DNA from: Saccharibacillus sp. JS10
GTDB taxonomy: Bacteria > Bacillota > Bacilli > Paenibacillales > Paenibacillaceae
DNA: 64,000 nt
Assembly (NCBI RefSeq): GCF_024436065.1
Contig: NZ_JANFNS010000006.1
Span: 3,031-67,030 of the forward strand
Direction of reading: 5' to 3'
Within the stretch, counting starts at the first letter, position 1. Every line of letters begins with the position of its first letter. The notes under the pieces are model-generated. The model saw only the letters and a list, made by a program, of their open reading frames with translations. It did no database searches and was not told the origin of the DNA. A program made the translations under genes and the position numbers. Positions 26,080 to 33,846 of the stretch are shown here, in pieces.

Positions 26080-27885
26080 ATGAGTAATCGCTTCAAGCAG
26101 ACATGGGATTTGGAAACCATTTTTCCGGGAGGTTCGTCTTCGAACGAATTCGATCATTTTTTGAATGAATTATCTAGCGATGTGGACGATTTACAGCAGA
26201 AAATCGAAAGTCTATCCTCACCGACTACGGTTCAGCAGACTGAAGCTTTCGATCCGATTTTTGAAAAAGTGCAAAGTATTTCGGCACGTTTTCGCCAAGG
26301 TGGAGCTTTTGTATCCTGTTTGAGCGCGCAAGATCAAAATGACCAAAAAGCCGGGCAGTTATCGGCTCGCGTCGGTTCGATTCGTGCCCGCTGGCAAAGC
26401 GTCGTCGCAACCTTCGATAGCCTTTTACAAAATACAGAAGATCAGATTTGGGAACAATGGATGGCTAGAGAATCGGTGGCCCCTGTGACATTTAACCTCA
26501 GCGAAAGCCGCTCTCAAGCTCGCGATAAAATGACGCCTGAACTGGAAAGTTTGGCGCTTTCGTTATCGGTTGACGGTTATCAGGGCTGGAGTAGCTTTTA
26601 TAATACGATCGTGCGTCACGTTCGAGTGAAGTACGAAGAAAATGGCGAAGTTCAACGATTATCGGCGGCTCAAGCCGCGAATAAACTCGGTTCTTCTGAT
26701 CCAAAGCAGCGGGAAGAAATGGGGCGTAACTGGGAAGAAGCTTGGACAGAGGTCGAAGATTATTGCGCGGATACGTTGAATCATTTGGCAGGTTTCCGTC
26801 TGGCTTTGTATGAAAAACGCGGGTGGGATAATCCGCTGCGCGAACCGCTGGAGATCAACCGAATGTCGGATAAGACGCTTTCCACGATGTGGAAAGTCAT
26901 TACCGACAACAAAGCGGTATTCGTCGAATATTTGAATCGCAAAGCACAATTGCTAGGATTGCAAAAATTGGGTTGGCACGATGTCGATGCGCCGCTGGGC
27001 GCATCCGAATCGAAAATTCATTACGATGATGCTGCCGATCTGATCGTAGAGCAGTTCCGCAGCTTTAGCCCGCGTATGGCAGATTTTGCGCAAGGTGCTT
27101 TCGAGCAGAATTGGATCGAAGCCGAAGATCGTGCCGGTAAACGCCCGGGTGGTTTTTGTACCGCGCTGCCTCTGACGAAGCAAACCCGCATCTTTATGAC
27201 TTACAGCGGTACAGCTTCGAATGTCTCGACTTTGGCACATGAACTTGGACACGGTTATCATCAGCATGTGATGGATGAACTGCCGACATTCAGCCAACGT
27301 TACGCAATGAATGTGGCGGAGACGGCATCGACGTTCGCTGAAATGATCGTATCGGATTCGCTAGTGAAAAAGGCATCGACAGAAGAAGAACGCATGGTGC
27401 TTCTGGATGATAAAATTCAGCGCAGCATTGCGTTCTTTATGAATATTCATGCTCGCTTCTTGTTCGAGACCCGTTTTTATGAAAAACGCCGCTTCGGTCT
27501 GCTTACTCCTCAAGATTTAAGCGATCTGATGGTCGAAGCGCAAGAAGAAGCGTTCTGCGGAGCACTCGACGATTATCATCCGCATTTTTGGGCATCCAAG
27601 CTTCACTTTTACAATACAGGCGTTCCGTTCTACAATTTCCCTTATACGTTCGGTTATTTGTTTAGCGCCGGGATTTATGCTCAGGCGCAGCGTGAAGGGC
27701 AAGGGTTCGCAGACAAGTATGATGCGCTGCTAAAAGATACAGGCAGAATGAATGTCGAAGATTTGGCTCATAAGCATTTGAATGTCGATTTGACAAAACC
27801 GGATTTTTGGCAGGCTGCTGTCGATATGAGTGTCGCAGATGTTCGGGAATTTATGGATCTGACCACATCGAAAGTTGGGTCGTAA
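26080..27885 (+). CDS. pepF: M3 family oligoendopeptidase (PepF-like)
   Basis: 601 residues from ATG 26080 (AAAGGTG nine bases upstream; a GTG at 26068 overlaps the site). The zinc motif is TLAHELGHGYHQHVMDE near residue 390 (HExxH with Glu 25 residues later in NVAETASTFAEM). N-terminal residues 1-180 are helical as in oligoendopeptidase F. The enzyme cleaves short peptides in the cytoplasm. It stands alone between a short leftward operon and a terminator. Confidence 0.93.
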   Translation: MSNRFKQTWDLETIFPGGSSSNEFDHFLNELSSDVDDLQQKIESLSSPTTVQQTEAFDPIFEKVQSISARFRQGGAFVSCLSAQDQNDQKAGQLSARVGSIRARWQSVVATFDSLLQNTEDQIWEQWMARESVAPVTFNLSESRSQARDKMTPELESLALSLSVDGYQGWSSFYNTIVRHVRVKYEENGEVQRLSAAQAANKLGSSDPKQREEMGRNWEEAWTEVEDYCADTLNHLAGFRLALYEKRGWDNPLREPLEINRMSDKTLSTMWKVITDNKAVFVEYLNRKAQLLGLQKLGWHDVDAPLGASESKIHYDDAADLIVEQFRSFSPRMADFAQGAFEQNWIEAEDRAGKRPGGFCTALPLTKQTRIFMTYSGTASNVSTLAHELGHGYHQHVMDELPTFSQRYAMNVAETASTFAEMIVSDSLVKKASTEEERMVLLDDKIQRSIAFFMNIHARFLFETRFYEKRRFGLLTPQDLSDLMVEAQEEAFCGALDDYHPHFWASKLHFYNTGVPFYNFPYTFGYLFSAGIYAQAQREGQGFADKYDALLKDTGRMNVEDLAHKHLNVDLTKPDFWQAAVDMSVADVREFMDLTTSKVGS

Positions 27886-27966
27886 GCTTCGGAAAACGAT
27901 TGATTTAGCGATTTATAACTTCAAAAAGCTGGGATTTAAAAAGGTTAGTTAAAAACGAAAACTCGA

Positions 27967-28010
27967 AAAAAGGCGAGCAGAAGTCGAATCTGCTCGCCTT
28001 TTGTTTCTTT
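27967..28010 (+). terminator. Terminator after pepF
   Basis: AAGGCGAGCAGA/TCTGCTCGCCTT stem with a 7-base loop, then TTGTTTCTTTTTG. Confidence 0.92.
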
Positions 28011-28180
28011 TTGACTTAAAAATGGTGGATATTTGAAGTGAAATAGTCATATTTACTCAATTCTCTCAACTTGTATTGAAGCAAGCTAGCCCTGCACTTA
28101 TAATAGGGCTTAAGCGCTACATACCGGTATGCAAGGCGAAATTGCACGTACTCAAGTGTTACCTAAGAGGGGGATCTTTT

Positions 28181-28588
28181 ATGTTTGTTGTTAATGAATT
28201 TTCGTTGCCTAGACAACTGGATATCGTTTTCAAAGAGTTGAGCGAAGAATTGTCGGGGCTTGATGCAGGGACTGTATTTGTTCAAATTCGAAATAATGCG
28301 GTAGGGAAATTCGGTATTCGTCATACACCGCTTGCAGGACGCGACGGTCATGTGGAAGCACCGGAACAAGGCTTAACCGAACAACAAATTCGAGTTTTTC
28401 GCAATATGGCAATCGAATCCCTCAATTACAAAAAAAATTGGACGCATGGCGAAATTCATTACGAATTTGCAATTCGCAAAGCCGCTATTGTGATCGATGC
28501 GCAATTTGAATCGAACTACAATATGGCAAGCAGCATGATTCGTTATCCGAAATCCAATTACAAAGAAATCCGGTCCGATTTTTTGTAA
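28181..28588 (+). CDS. Conserved-looking protein of unknown function
   Basis: 135 residues from ATG 28181 with GAGGGGGA upstream; an upstream extension to 28076 has no site. The protein is soluble, with an N-terminal helix (LPRQLDIVFKELSEELSG), a beta-rich middle (TVFVQIRNNAVGKFGIRH) and WTHGEIHYEFAIRKAAIVIDAQFESNYNMAS near the end. I recognise no catalytic motif. It sits alone, 110 bp before the trpS T-box leader. Confidence 0.75.
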   Translation: MFVVNEFSLPRQLDIVFKELSEELSGLDAGTVFVQIRNNAVGKFGIRHTPLAGRDGHVEAPEQGLTEQQIRVFRNMAIESLNYKKNWTHGEIHYEFAIRKAAIVIDAQFESNYNMASSMIRYPKSNYKEIRSDFL

Positions 28589-28696
28589 AAGGTGAATCGG
28601 GATTGAATCGTATCTTGGAAAGGGAGCCGGATACGAAGCGATCATCGAAAAAATTGACAAAGGCTTTCTGCGACTTTATGATGAGAAGCACATAAG

Positions 28697-28978
28697 CTGA
28701 AAAACGCGATGATGAGGACAAGTAAGCAGGTGCGGTGTTCTACAGAAAGCTGACGGGTGATGCAAGTCAGTGAAGACGACCTGAACGAATGGACCTCGGA
28801 GTGCTGCGCTGAAATGGAAATTTTGTTTCCAAACTAGGCAAGCCGGAGTTCGCTTCCCGTTATCGGAGCGATAAAGATCGAGATAAAGTCGGAGAAGTGT
28901 AGATTCCGACCTGTAAGCTTTCTCGATAAAAAGGGTGGCACCACGGCTCACGTCCCTTACGGACGGGGCCTTTTTGCG
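28697..28978 (+). ncRNA. T-box riboswitch (tryptophan) upstream of trpS
   Basis: The leader has the T-box signature AAGGGTGGCACCACGG at 28931-28946, which binds the uncharged tRNA acceptor end, and then a terminator GTCC-CTTAC-GGAC with GGGGCC and TTTTT (28944-28975). Stem I begins with the GATGAGGACAAGTAA region near 28707. The candidate specifier TGG (Trp codon) is at 28790-28792 in GAATGGACC. Uncharged tRNA-Trp would stabilise the antiterminator and allow trpS expression. Confidence 0.93.
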
Positions 28979-29017
28979 TTTTTCGGCATATTTTACAGCG
29001 GAGGAGTCTGACCAGTC

Positions 29018-30004
29018 ATGAAAAAAGTATTATCGGGTATTCAGCCAAGTGGACAGTTGACGATCGGGAACTATATTGGAGCGATCAAAAACTTCGTAGC
29101 GCTCCAAAACGATCATGAGTGTTTCTTCTCAGTCGTTGATCTGCATGCGATTACCGTTCCTCAAGATCCAGCGGCACTGCGTGAGCAATCGGAATCCGTC
29201 GCGACTTTGTATGCGGCAGCCGGCATTGACCCAGAGAAATCCAATATCTTTATGCAGTCGCATGTTCGTCAACACGCTGAGCTGGGATGGTTGATGACGA
29301 CGCTCACAGGGATGGGCGAATTGGAGCGTATGACCCAGTTCAAAGATAAATCGGAAGGCAAAGGTTCGGTTGGAGCCGGGTTGTTCGTCTATCCTTCATT
29401 GATGGCAGCCGATATTTTGCTATACCAAGCTGACCTGGTTCCGGTAGGCGAAGATCAAAAGCAACATTTGGAGCTGACTCGTGATTTGGCGGGACGCTTC
29501 AATGCTCGTTACGGTGACTTCTTTACGGTACCGGAGCCTTATATTCCAAAAGTCGGCGCTCGCGTAATGGGACTTGATGATGCTTCGAAAAAAATGAGTA
29601 AAAGTAACGCCAATGCAGGCAGCTATATCGCGCTGCTTGATCCACCGGATGTGATTCGCAAAAAGTTCAACCGTGCGACTACAGATTCGGGCGGCGAAGT
29701 TCGTTATGATCCTGCGAACAAACCAGAAGTCAGCAATCTGATGGGCATTTATGCGGAATGTACAGGGATGACACTGGACCAGGTTCAAGCTCATTTTGAC
29801 GGCAAACTGTATGGGGCTTTCAAAAAAGAATTGGGCGAAGCGGTTGTGTCTGTACTAGAACCGATGCAAGAACGTTACCGTCAAATTCGTGAATCCGGCG
29901 AGATCACACGCATTTTGGCAAAAGGTGCAGAGCGCGCTGAAGCGGTCGCAGAAGAAACGATGAAAGGCGTGCGCGATCGCATGGGCTTTTTGCCAAAATC
30001 GTAA
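29018..30004 (+). CDS. trpS: Tryptophanyl-tRNA synthetase
   Basis: 328 residues, the family length. Class I signatures: PSGQLTIGNYIGA (the HIGH-like TIGN variant used by TrpRS) near residue 9 and KKMSKSNANAG (KMSKS) near residue 192. The middle shows GQDQ-like PVGEDQKQHLELTRDLAGRFN, the tRNA synthetase domain for Trp. It charges tRNA-Trp. Preceded by a T-box with a Trp specifier. Confidence 0.97.
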   Translation: MKKVLSGIQPSGQLTIGNYIGAIKNFVALQNDHECFFSVVDLHAITVPQDPAALREQSESVATLYAAAGIDPEKSNIFMQSHVRQHAELGWLMTTLTGMGELERMTQFKDKSEGKGSVGAGLFVYPSLMAADILLYQADLVPVGEDQKQHLELTRDLAGRFNARYGDFFTVPEPYIPKVGARVMGLDDASKKMSKSNANAGSYIALLDPPDVIRKKFNRATTDSGGEVRYDPANKPEVSNLMGIYAECTGMTLDQVQAHFDGKLYGAFKKELGEAVVSVLEPMQERYRQIRESGEITRILAKGAERAEAVAEETMKGVRDRMGFLPKS

Positions 30005-30025
30005 ACGCAAATTCATTTAAAACAT

Positions 30026-30068
30026 AAAAAAGCAGCTGCGCCGGTAAGATCGGCAAAGCTGCTTTTTC
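30026..30068. terminator. Bidirectional terminator between trpS and the DUF5325-like gene
   Basis: AAAAAGCAGCT/AGCTGCTTTTT arms with an inner CCG/CGG pairing. Confidence 0.88.
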
Positions 30069-30097
30069 GTTATTTTTCAAGTATTAGAGTCGTTTAA

Positions 30098-30298
30098 TTA
30101 AGGTGTAGAAGGTGGCGGTGTAGTGGTACCTGTTTTGCGCTGAATCCGAACTTTGGTCACAAAGCCCCAACCGATATTCAACATCGCAAGAACGCCAACG
30201 CCGAGTGCTAGCCAAGCGCTTTCATTAATCAAGATCGCACATAACGTCACTAAAGCCATCGAAGAAACCGCAAACCATAAAGCAAGCCCTTTATTCAT
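30098..30298 (-). CDS. Small two-helix membrane protein (DUF5325/YlaF-like)
   Basis: 66 residues from ATG 30298, seven bases after GGAGG; the longer frame to 30328 overlaps that site. Two hydrophobic segments (about residues 4-22 and 26-44) and a basic tail ending TTTPPPSTP. Size and layout resemble YlaF/DUF5325 proteins found near cytochrome-assembly genes in Bacillus; ctaB is divergent here. Assignment tentative. Confidence 0.7.
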   Translation of the reverse strand: MNKGLALWFAVSSMALVTLCAILINESAWLALGVGVLAMLNIGWGFVTKVRIQRKTGTTTPPPSTP

Positions 30299-30507
30299 CG
30301 GATAACCTCCGTTTAATTTGGATTTCAATTGCGGGAATCAAACTTATTTTTAATCGTGTTGTTTCTATTATAACGTATTTATTTGATCAGATGCGAAAAA
30401 ACCGGCAAAATTTGTACCCGTTCCCTCAAAAAATTCCACATCTTTTTTACTGAAAAGGTTGAAAATTTTATGAAATTGTCAATTTATCGAACTTGTTGTT
30501 GGAATCG

Positions 30508-30536
30508 TTGGCAATCGCAAAGGGCTTTGATATGAT
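30508..30536 (+). promoter_or_regulatory. SigA-type promoter of ctaB
   Basis: TTGGCA, 17-bp spacer, TATGAT. The transcript would begin near 30543, leaving a leader of about 80 bases. The rest of the 30299-30624 gap holds nothing else I recognise. Confidence 0.75.
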
Positions 30537-30624
30537 TGATTTTATAGACATATGCGCTCTCGGCTTTGCAAAAGTCGATTTTAGTTAGGGTTAATCCTAT
30601 TTATAACAAGGAGGAAGTAAACGC

Positions 30625-31545
30625 GTGAGTAAAAATTATGTAGCTTCGGACGCCTCTCCCGTGTCGGAACCCGTAGAGAACCGGGTCACTTGGAGAGATT
30701 TTTTGACGCTTGCGAAACCGGGCATTTTACGTTCGAATTTGTTTGTGACGCTCGCTGGCTTTTGGCTGGCTTCCAGATGGAATATCGATTGGTTGAATTT
30801 GCTGGCGACTTTAGCGGGAACGATGCTGATTGTCGGGGCATCAGGCGTATTCAATAACTATCTCGACCGCGAGATGGATACCAAGATGGAACGCACAAAA
30901 AACCGGGCGTTGCCGACAGGTAAAATTGCTCCAAGTGTCGTGCTGACTTACGGCATTATATTAGGTGTGCTGGGTCTTGTGATTTTGTTCGCATTTTGCG
31001 GCGTATTAACCGGAATCTGCGGTGCGATCGGAATGTTCGCTTATGTGGTCTTATATACCATGTGGCTCAAACGCACATCGACATGGAGCACATCGCTTGG
31101 CGGGATTTCGGGCGCAATGCCACCGGTTATCGGTTATGTTGCGGTAACAAACCGTATTGATATGGGAGCAGTCTTGTTATTCCTGTGGATGTTCTTGTGG
31201 CAGCCGCCGCATTTCTGGGCGCTTGGGATTCGCCGCGTGGAAGAATACCGCGCAGCAGGCTTCCCGATTCTTCCCGTTGTGAAAGGGATTCGTCGTACGC
31301 AGTGGCAAATGTTGCCTTATATCGTACTTCTGCTACCTGTGCCGATCCTGATGTACGCTTACGACTATGTCGGCATGATTTTCACCGTGGCTTCGGTTGC
31401 GATTACGGCACTATGGTTGTTCTTCGCAGTCAAAGGCTTGGCAAAAGGGCAAGATCCTGATGCTTGGGGCAAAAAAGTATTTATGTATTCGATCTATTAT
31501 ATGTTGGTTACCTTCTTACTGATGATTATCGATACAGCGCATTGA
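30625..31545 (+). CDS. ctaB: Protohaem IX farnesyltransferase
   Basis: 306 residues from a GTG with AAGGAGG upstream. About eight or nine membrane helices. The UbiA prenyltransferase motif is NNYLDREMDTKMERTKNRALPTG near residue 80 (NDxxDxxxD type), and the second is YAYDYVG further on. WQPPHFWALGIRR is typical of CtaB/CyoE. It adds a farnesyl tail to haem B, making haem O for cytochrome oxidase. The partner ctaA is 16 kb away in this window. Confidence 0.95.
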   Translation: MSKNYVASDASPVSEPVENRVTWRDFLTLAKPGILRSNLFVTLAGFWLASRWNIDWLNLLATLAGTMLIVGASGVFNNYLDREMDTKMERTKNRALPTGKIAPSVVLTYGIILGVLGLVILFAFCGVLTGICGAIGMFAYVVLYTMWLKRTSTWSTSLGGISGAMPPVIGYVAVTNRIDMGAVLLFLWMFLWQPPHFWALGIRRVEEYRAAGFPILPVVKGIRRTQWQMLPYIVLLLPVPILMYAYDYVGMIFTVASVAITALWLFFAVKGLAKGQDPDAWGKKVFMYSIYYMLVTFLLMIIDTAH

Positions 31546-31564
31546 TTGGCAGTATTGAACAATA

Positions 31565-31610
31565 AGCCGTTGCTTTCTTCCTGCGCGAAGTGAGCAACGG
31601 CTTTTTTTAT
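31565..31610. terminator. Terminator between ctaB and the Toprim gene
   Basis: AGCCGTTGCT/AGCAACGGCT with an 18-base loop region, T-run to the right; it overlaps the end of the leftward gene. Confidence 0.85.
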
Positions 31611-31957
31611 AAAGGCTTCATCCCCTCGGGATAATGGATAAATTCTTCTAAGTCTGTTTTTTCTAACTGCTGCACGATATATTCATCCGGCGTGCCTTCT
31701 ACGCCTGCATATCCGCGGCGTGTATACAAATGTTCCGCATCCGGGAAAAGATCCGATAATAATGCGCGAATTTTACGACCTGACGAATCATTGTCCAGAA
31801 AAAGATAAACGTCGTCGTGCTTGGCTTCTTGATAAAGCGAATCCAGTCTTGACGAATTCGGCGTACCGAATGTACACAAAATCTGAACGCTATCGTCCAA
31901 GACGCGCCGCAGTTTGCTACGATCATTTTTGCCTTCTACGATAACGGTAAGCGCCAT
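31607..31957 (-). CDS. Small Toprim-domain protein
   Basis: 116 residues forming little more than one Toprim fold: TVIVEGKNDRSKLRRVL (catalytic Glu) and DDVYLFLDNDSSGRKIR (DxDxxG-like acidic motif). Toprim domains are found in primases, topoisomerases and ribonuclease M5. It is shorter than RNase M5 (about 185 residues) and lacks its C-terminal part. Likely a metal-dependent nuclease or nucleotidyl-handling protein; role unknown. GGAGGC precedes the start. Confidence 0.78.
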   Translation of the reverse strand: MALTVIVEGKNDRSKLRRVLDDSVQILCTFGTPNSSRLDSLYQEAKHDDVYLFLDNDSSGRKIRALLSDLFPDAEHLYTRRGYAGVEGTPDEYIVQQLEKTDLEEFIHYPEGMKPL

Positions 31958-32050
31958 AGGGGTTGCCTCCTTAAATTGAAAACGGATTTTTATTCAGTGT
32001 ACCGAGGGTAAGCTTGTATTGCAAAAGATTGGATCGGCGCACATGCAGAG

Positions 32051-32080
32051 CTGACAGCGACCCTTTTTGTACGGTATAAT
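32051..32080 (+). promoter_or_regulatory. SigA-type promoter of the 32157 gene
   Basis: CTGACA, 18-bp spacer, TATAAT at 32075. Predicted start near 32087, 55 bases before the ribosome site of the next gene. Confidence 0.68.
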
Positions 32081-32156
32081 TAAACCGCATGCAGACTGCC
32101 GGAAACGAGGGGTGGCAAGCTGCATCGAATGAAAGTGAAGAACGGAGGGGTCTACC

Positions 32157-32600
32157 CTGTTTAATCTGGAAGTATGGATCGAATTTATCAAACAAAACTG
32201 GCTGATCCTGCTGATTGCTCTAGTTGCGATTTTTTTGGTCATTAATATCATCAAGACGATGATTAAATGGGCAATCGCGATCGTGATCGTCGTCGCTTTA
32301 ATCGTGTATAGCGGCGTATCGCTGGATCAAATTCAAAATACGGTTACGAATGTAAAAGATGAAGCGGTGGCAAAACTTCAAAGCGAAGCTTTAAACTTAG
32401 TCAAATCGGAAGCGGCAGATGCCAAATTTCAGCAAGGTAAAGATGGATCGTTTGTTGTACAGACCAAAAGCTTGAAACTTGAAGGAAAGCCGAACGCGAA
32501 GACAGTCGAAGTAACATATCGGAATGTATCGTTAGGAGAATGGGATCGCGGCGAACAAGTGAATGCACTAATCCGCAGAGCCAGAGCAAATAGCCAATAA
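32157..32600 (+). CDS. Membrane-anchored protein of unknown function, apparent CTG start
   Basis: 147 residues if translation begins at the CTG at 32157, six bases after the strong ribosome site GGAGGGG (32144-32150). The frame is closed by TGA at 32136, and no ATG, GTG or TTG exists between that stop and 32235. Starting at the TTG at 32235 or ATG at 32274 would cut into the first membrane helix and leave no ribosome site. The N-terminus has two hydrophobic stretches (about residues 13-32 and 38-54); the rest is a soluble, mixed-charge domain. Family not recognised. Confidence 0.7.
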   Translation: MFNLEVWIEFIKQNWLILLIALVAIFLVINIIKTMIKWAIAIVIVVALIVYSGVSLDQIQNTVTNVKDEAVAKLQSEALNLVKSEAADAKFQQGKDGSFVVQTKSLKLEGKPNAKTVEVTYRNVSLGEWDRGEQVNALIRRARANSQ

Positions 32601-32679
32601 AAAGATACGGCTTAAACTTTTTTCAGGATAGGCGCAACTATCAAATATAAGGTACGTCTTTTATTCGGGAGGTGGCAAA

Positions 32680-33807
32680 ATGCCGAGCATGGACGTTATC
32701 AGTCTAGTATTGCTTGCGATTGTAATCTTATCGGTACTTCGCGGAGCTTGGCTAGGCACATATCGTACAGCAGCAGGATTAGGCTCGATGTTCAGCCGTT
32801 TGTTGCTGCGTGTACTCGGAATTGCGGCAGCTTTGCTGCTCGCAGGATGGGCTTCGCCTTATGTCAGCGAATGGGCAGGACGGATGCTGCTTGAGATGCC
32901 GCAAGGCGAATTGCCGCAGTGGAAATCGTTCAGCTATACGTTACTTGGATTCGTAACCGATTTTACATTGCTGCGTATCGCTTTGTTGTTCGTATTGATC
33001 TATCCGATCTGCGTATTGATCTTGTCGGTACTTGCCAGATGGCGTTCGCCTATCGAAGACTCTCCGAAAAAAAGAAAAAAGCAGCGTAAAATGGGCGCTT
33101 TTATAGATAAAATCGGCGGAGCAGGATTAGGTTTAATCGCGGGCATATGGCGAAGTTTGTTGCTACTCGCTGTAATTTTTATCGCGACATCGTTATTTCC
33201 GGGTAGTCCATTGAGTCGCTATGCGGAGACCTCGCCGGCTTATCGATATACGTCACAAACGGTGTTCGAACCTGTAGCCGGGCAATGGATTACGCAGAAA
33301 TTACCGGTGCTTACCGCATCGGCTACCGCAGAACTGGATGGAATTCTTCAGCAAAAATACGATGTCATCGACCGGAATATTCCGGCGGATATCGGTCAAG
33401 CTGGAGTGAAAGTTGCCGGCAGCGGTAGCGATACAGAAAAAGCAAAGCGGTTATACGATTGGGTGGGAAGTCGGATACAGTACGATTATGACAAAGTAAC
33501 TTTGTACGAAGAAAAAGGGATTTGGAACGAGCAAACTCCGCGCGATACGTATGATACGCGCAGGGGAGTCTGTATTGACTATGCAAGACTCTATGCGGCA
33601 ATGGCTCGCTCTGCTGGATTACAAGTTCGCGTCGTAACCGGGCTTGGCGCAGATGGGCAAGGAGGCTACGGCTCTCACGCATGGAACGAAGTATATATTG
33701 CCGGAGAAGACCGCTGGATCGAACTTGATCCGACATGGGCGTCCGGGGGAAATTGGTTTGACCGTCAAGACTTTGCGGATACCCATATCCGGAAAAGTGT
33801 CTGGTAA
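32680..33807 (+). CDS. Membrane protein with transglutaminase-like domain
   Basis: 375 residues. About four membrane helices in residues 5-180 form a CvpA-like anchor, followed by an outside transglutaminase-like domain. The catalytic triad is visible: Cys298 in RRGVCIDYARL, His333 in GSHAWNEVY and Asp350 in WIELDPTWAS. Such domains act as cysteine peptidases or cross-linkers of surface proteins or wall peptides. It follows the 32157 gene by 79 bp and precedes two penicillin-binding protein genes, which suggests a role in the cell envelope. Confidence 0.85.
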   Translation: MPSMDVISLVLLAIVILSVLRGAWLGTYRTAAGLGSMFSRLLLRVLGIAAALLLAGWASPYVSEWAGRMLLEMPQGELPQWKSFSYTLLGFVTDFTLLRIALLFVLIYPICVLILSVLARWRSPIEDSPKKRKKQRKMGAFIDKIGGAGLGLIAGIWRSLLLLAVIFIATSLFPGSPLSRYAETSPAYRYTSQTVFEPVAGQWITQKLPVLTASATAELDGILQQKYDVIDRNIPADIGQAGVKVAGSGSDTEKAKRLYDWVGSRIQYDYDKVTLYEEKGIWNEQTPRDTYDTRRGVCIDYARLYAAMARSAGLQVRVVTGLGADGQGGYGSHAWNEVYIAGEDRWIELDPTWASGGNWFDRQDFADTHIRKSVW

Positions 33808-33846
33808 CGATACTTATAGGCTCAGGAACATCTAGAGGAGGCGCCC

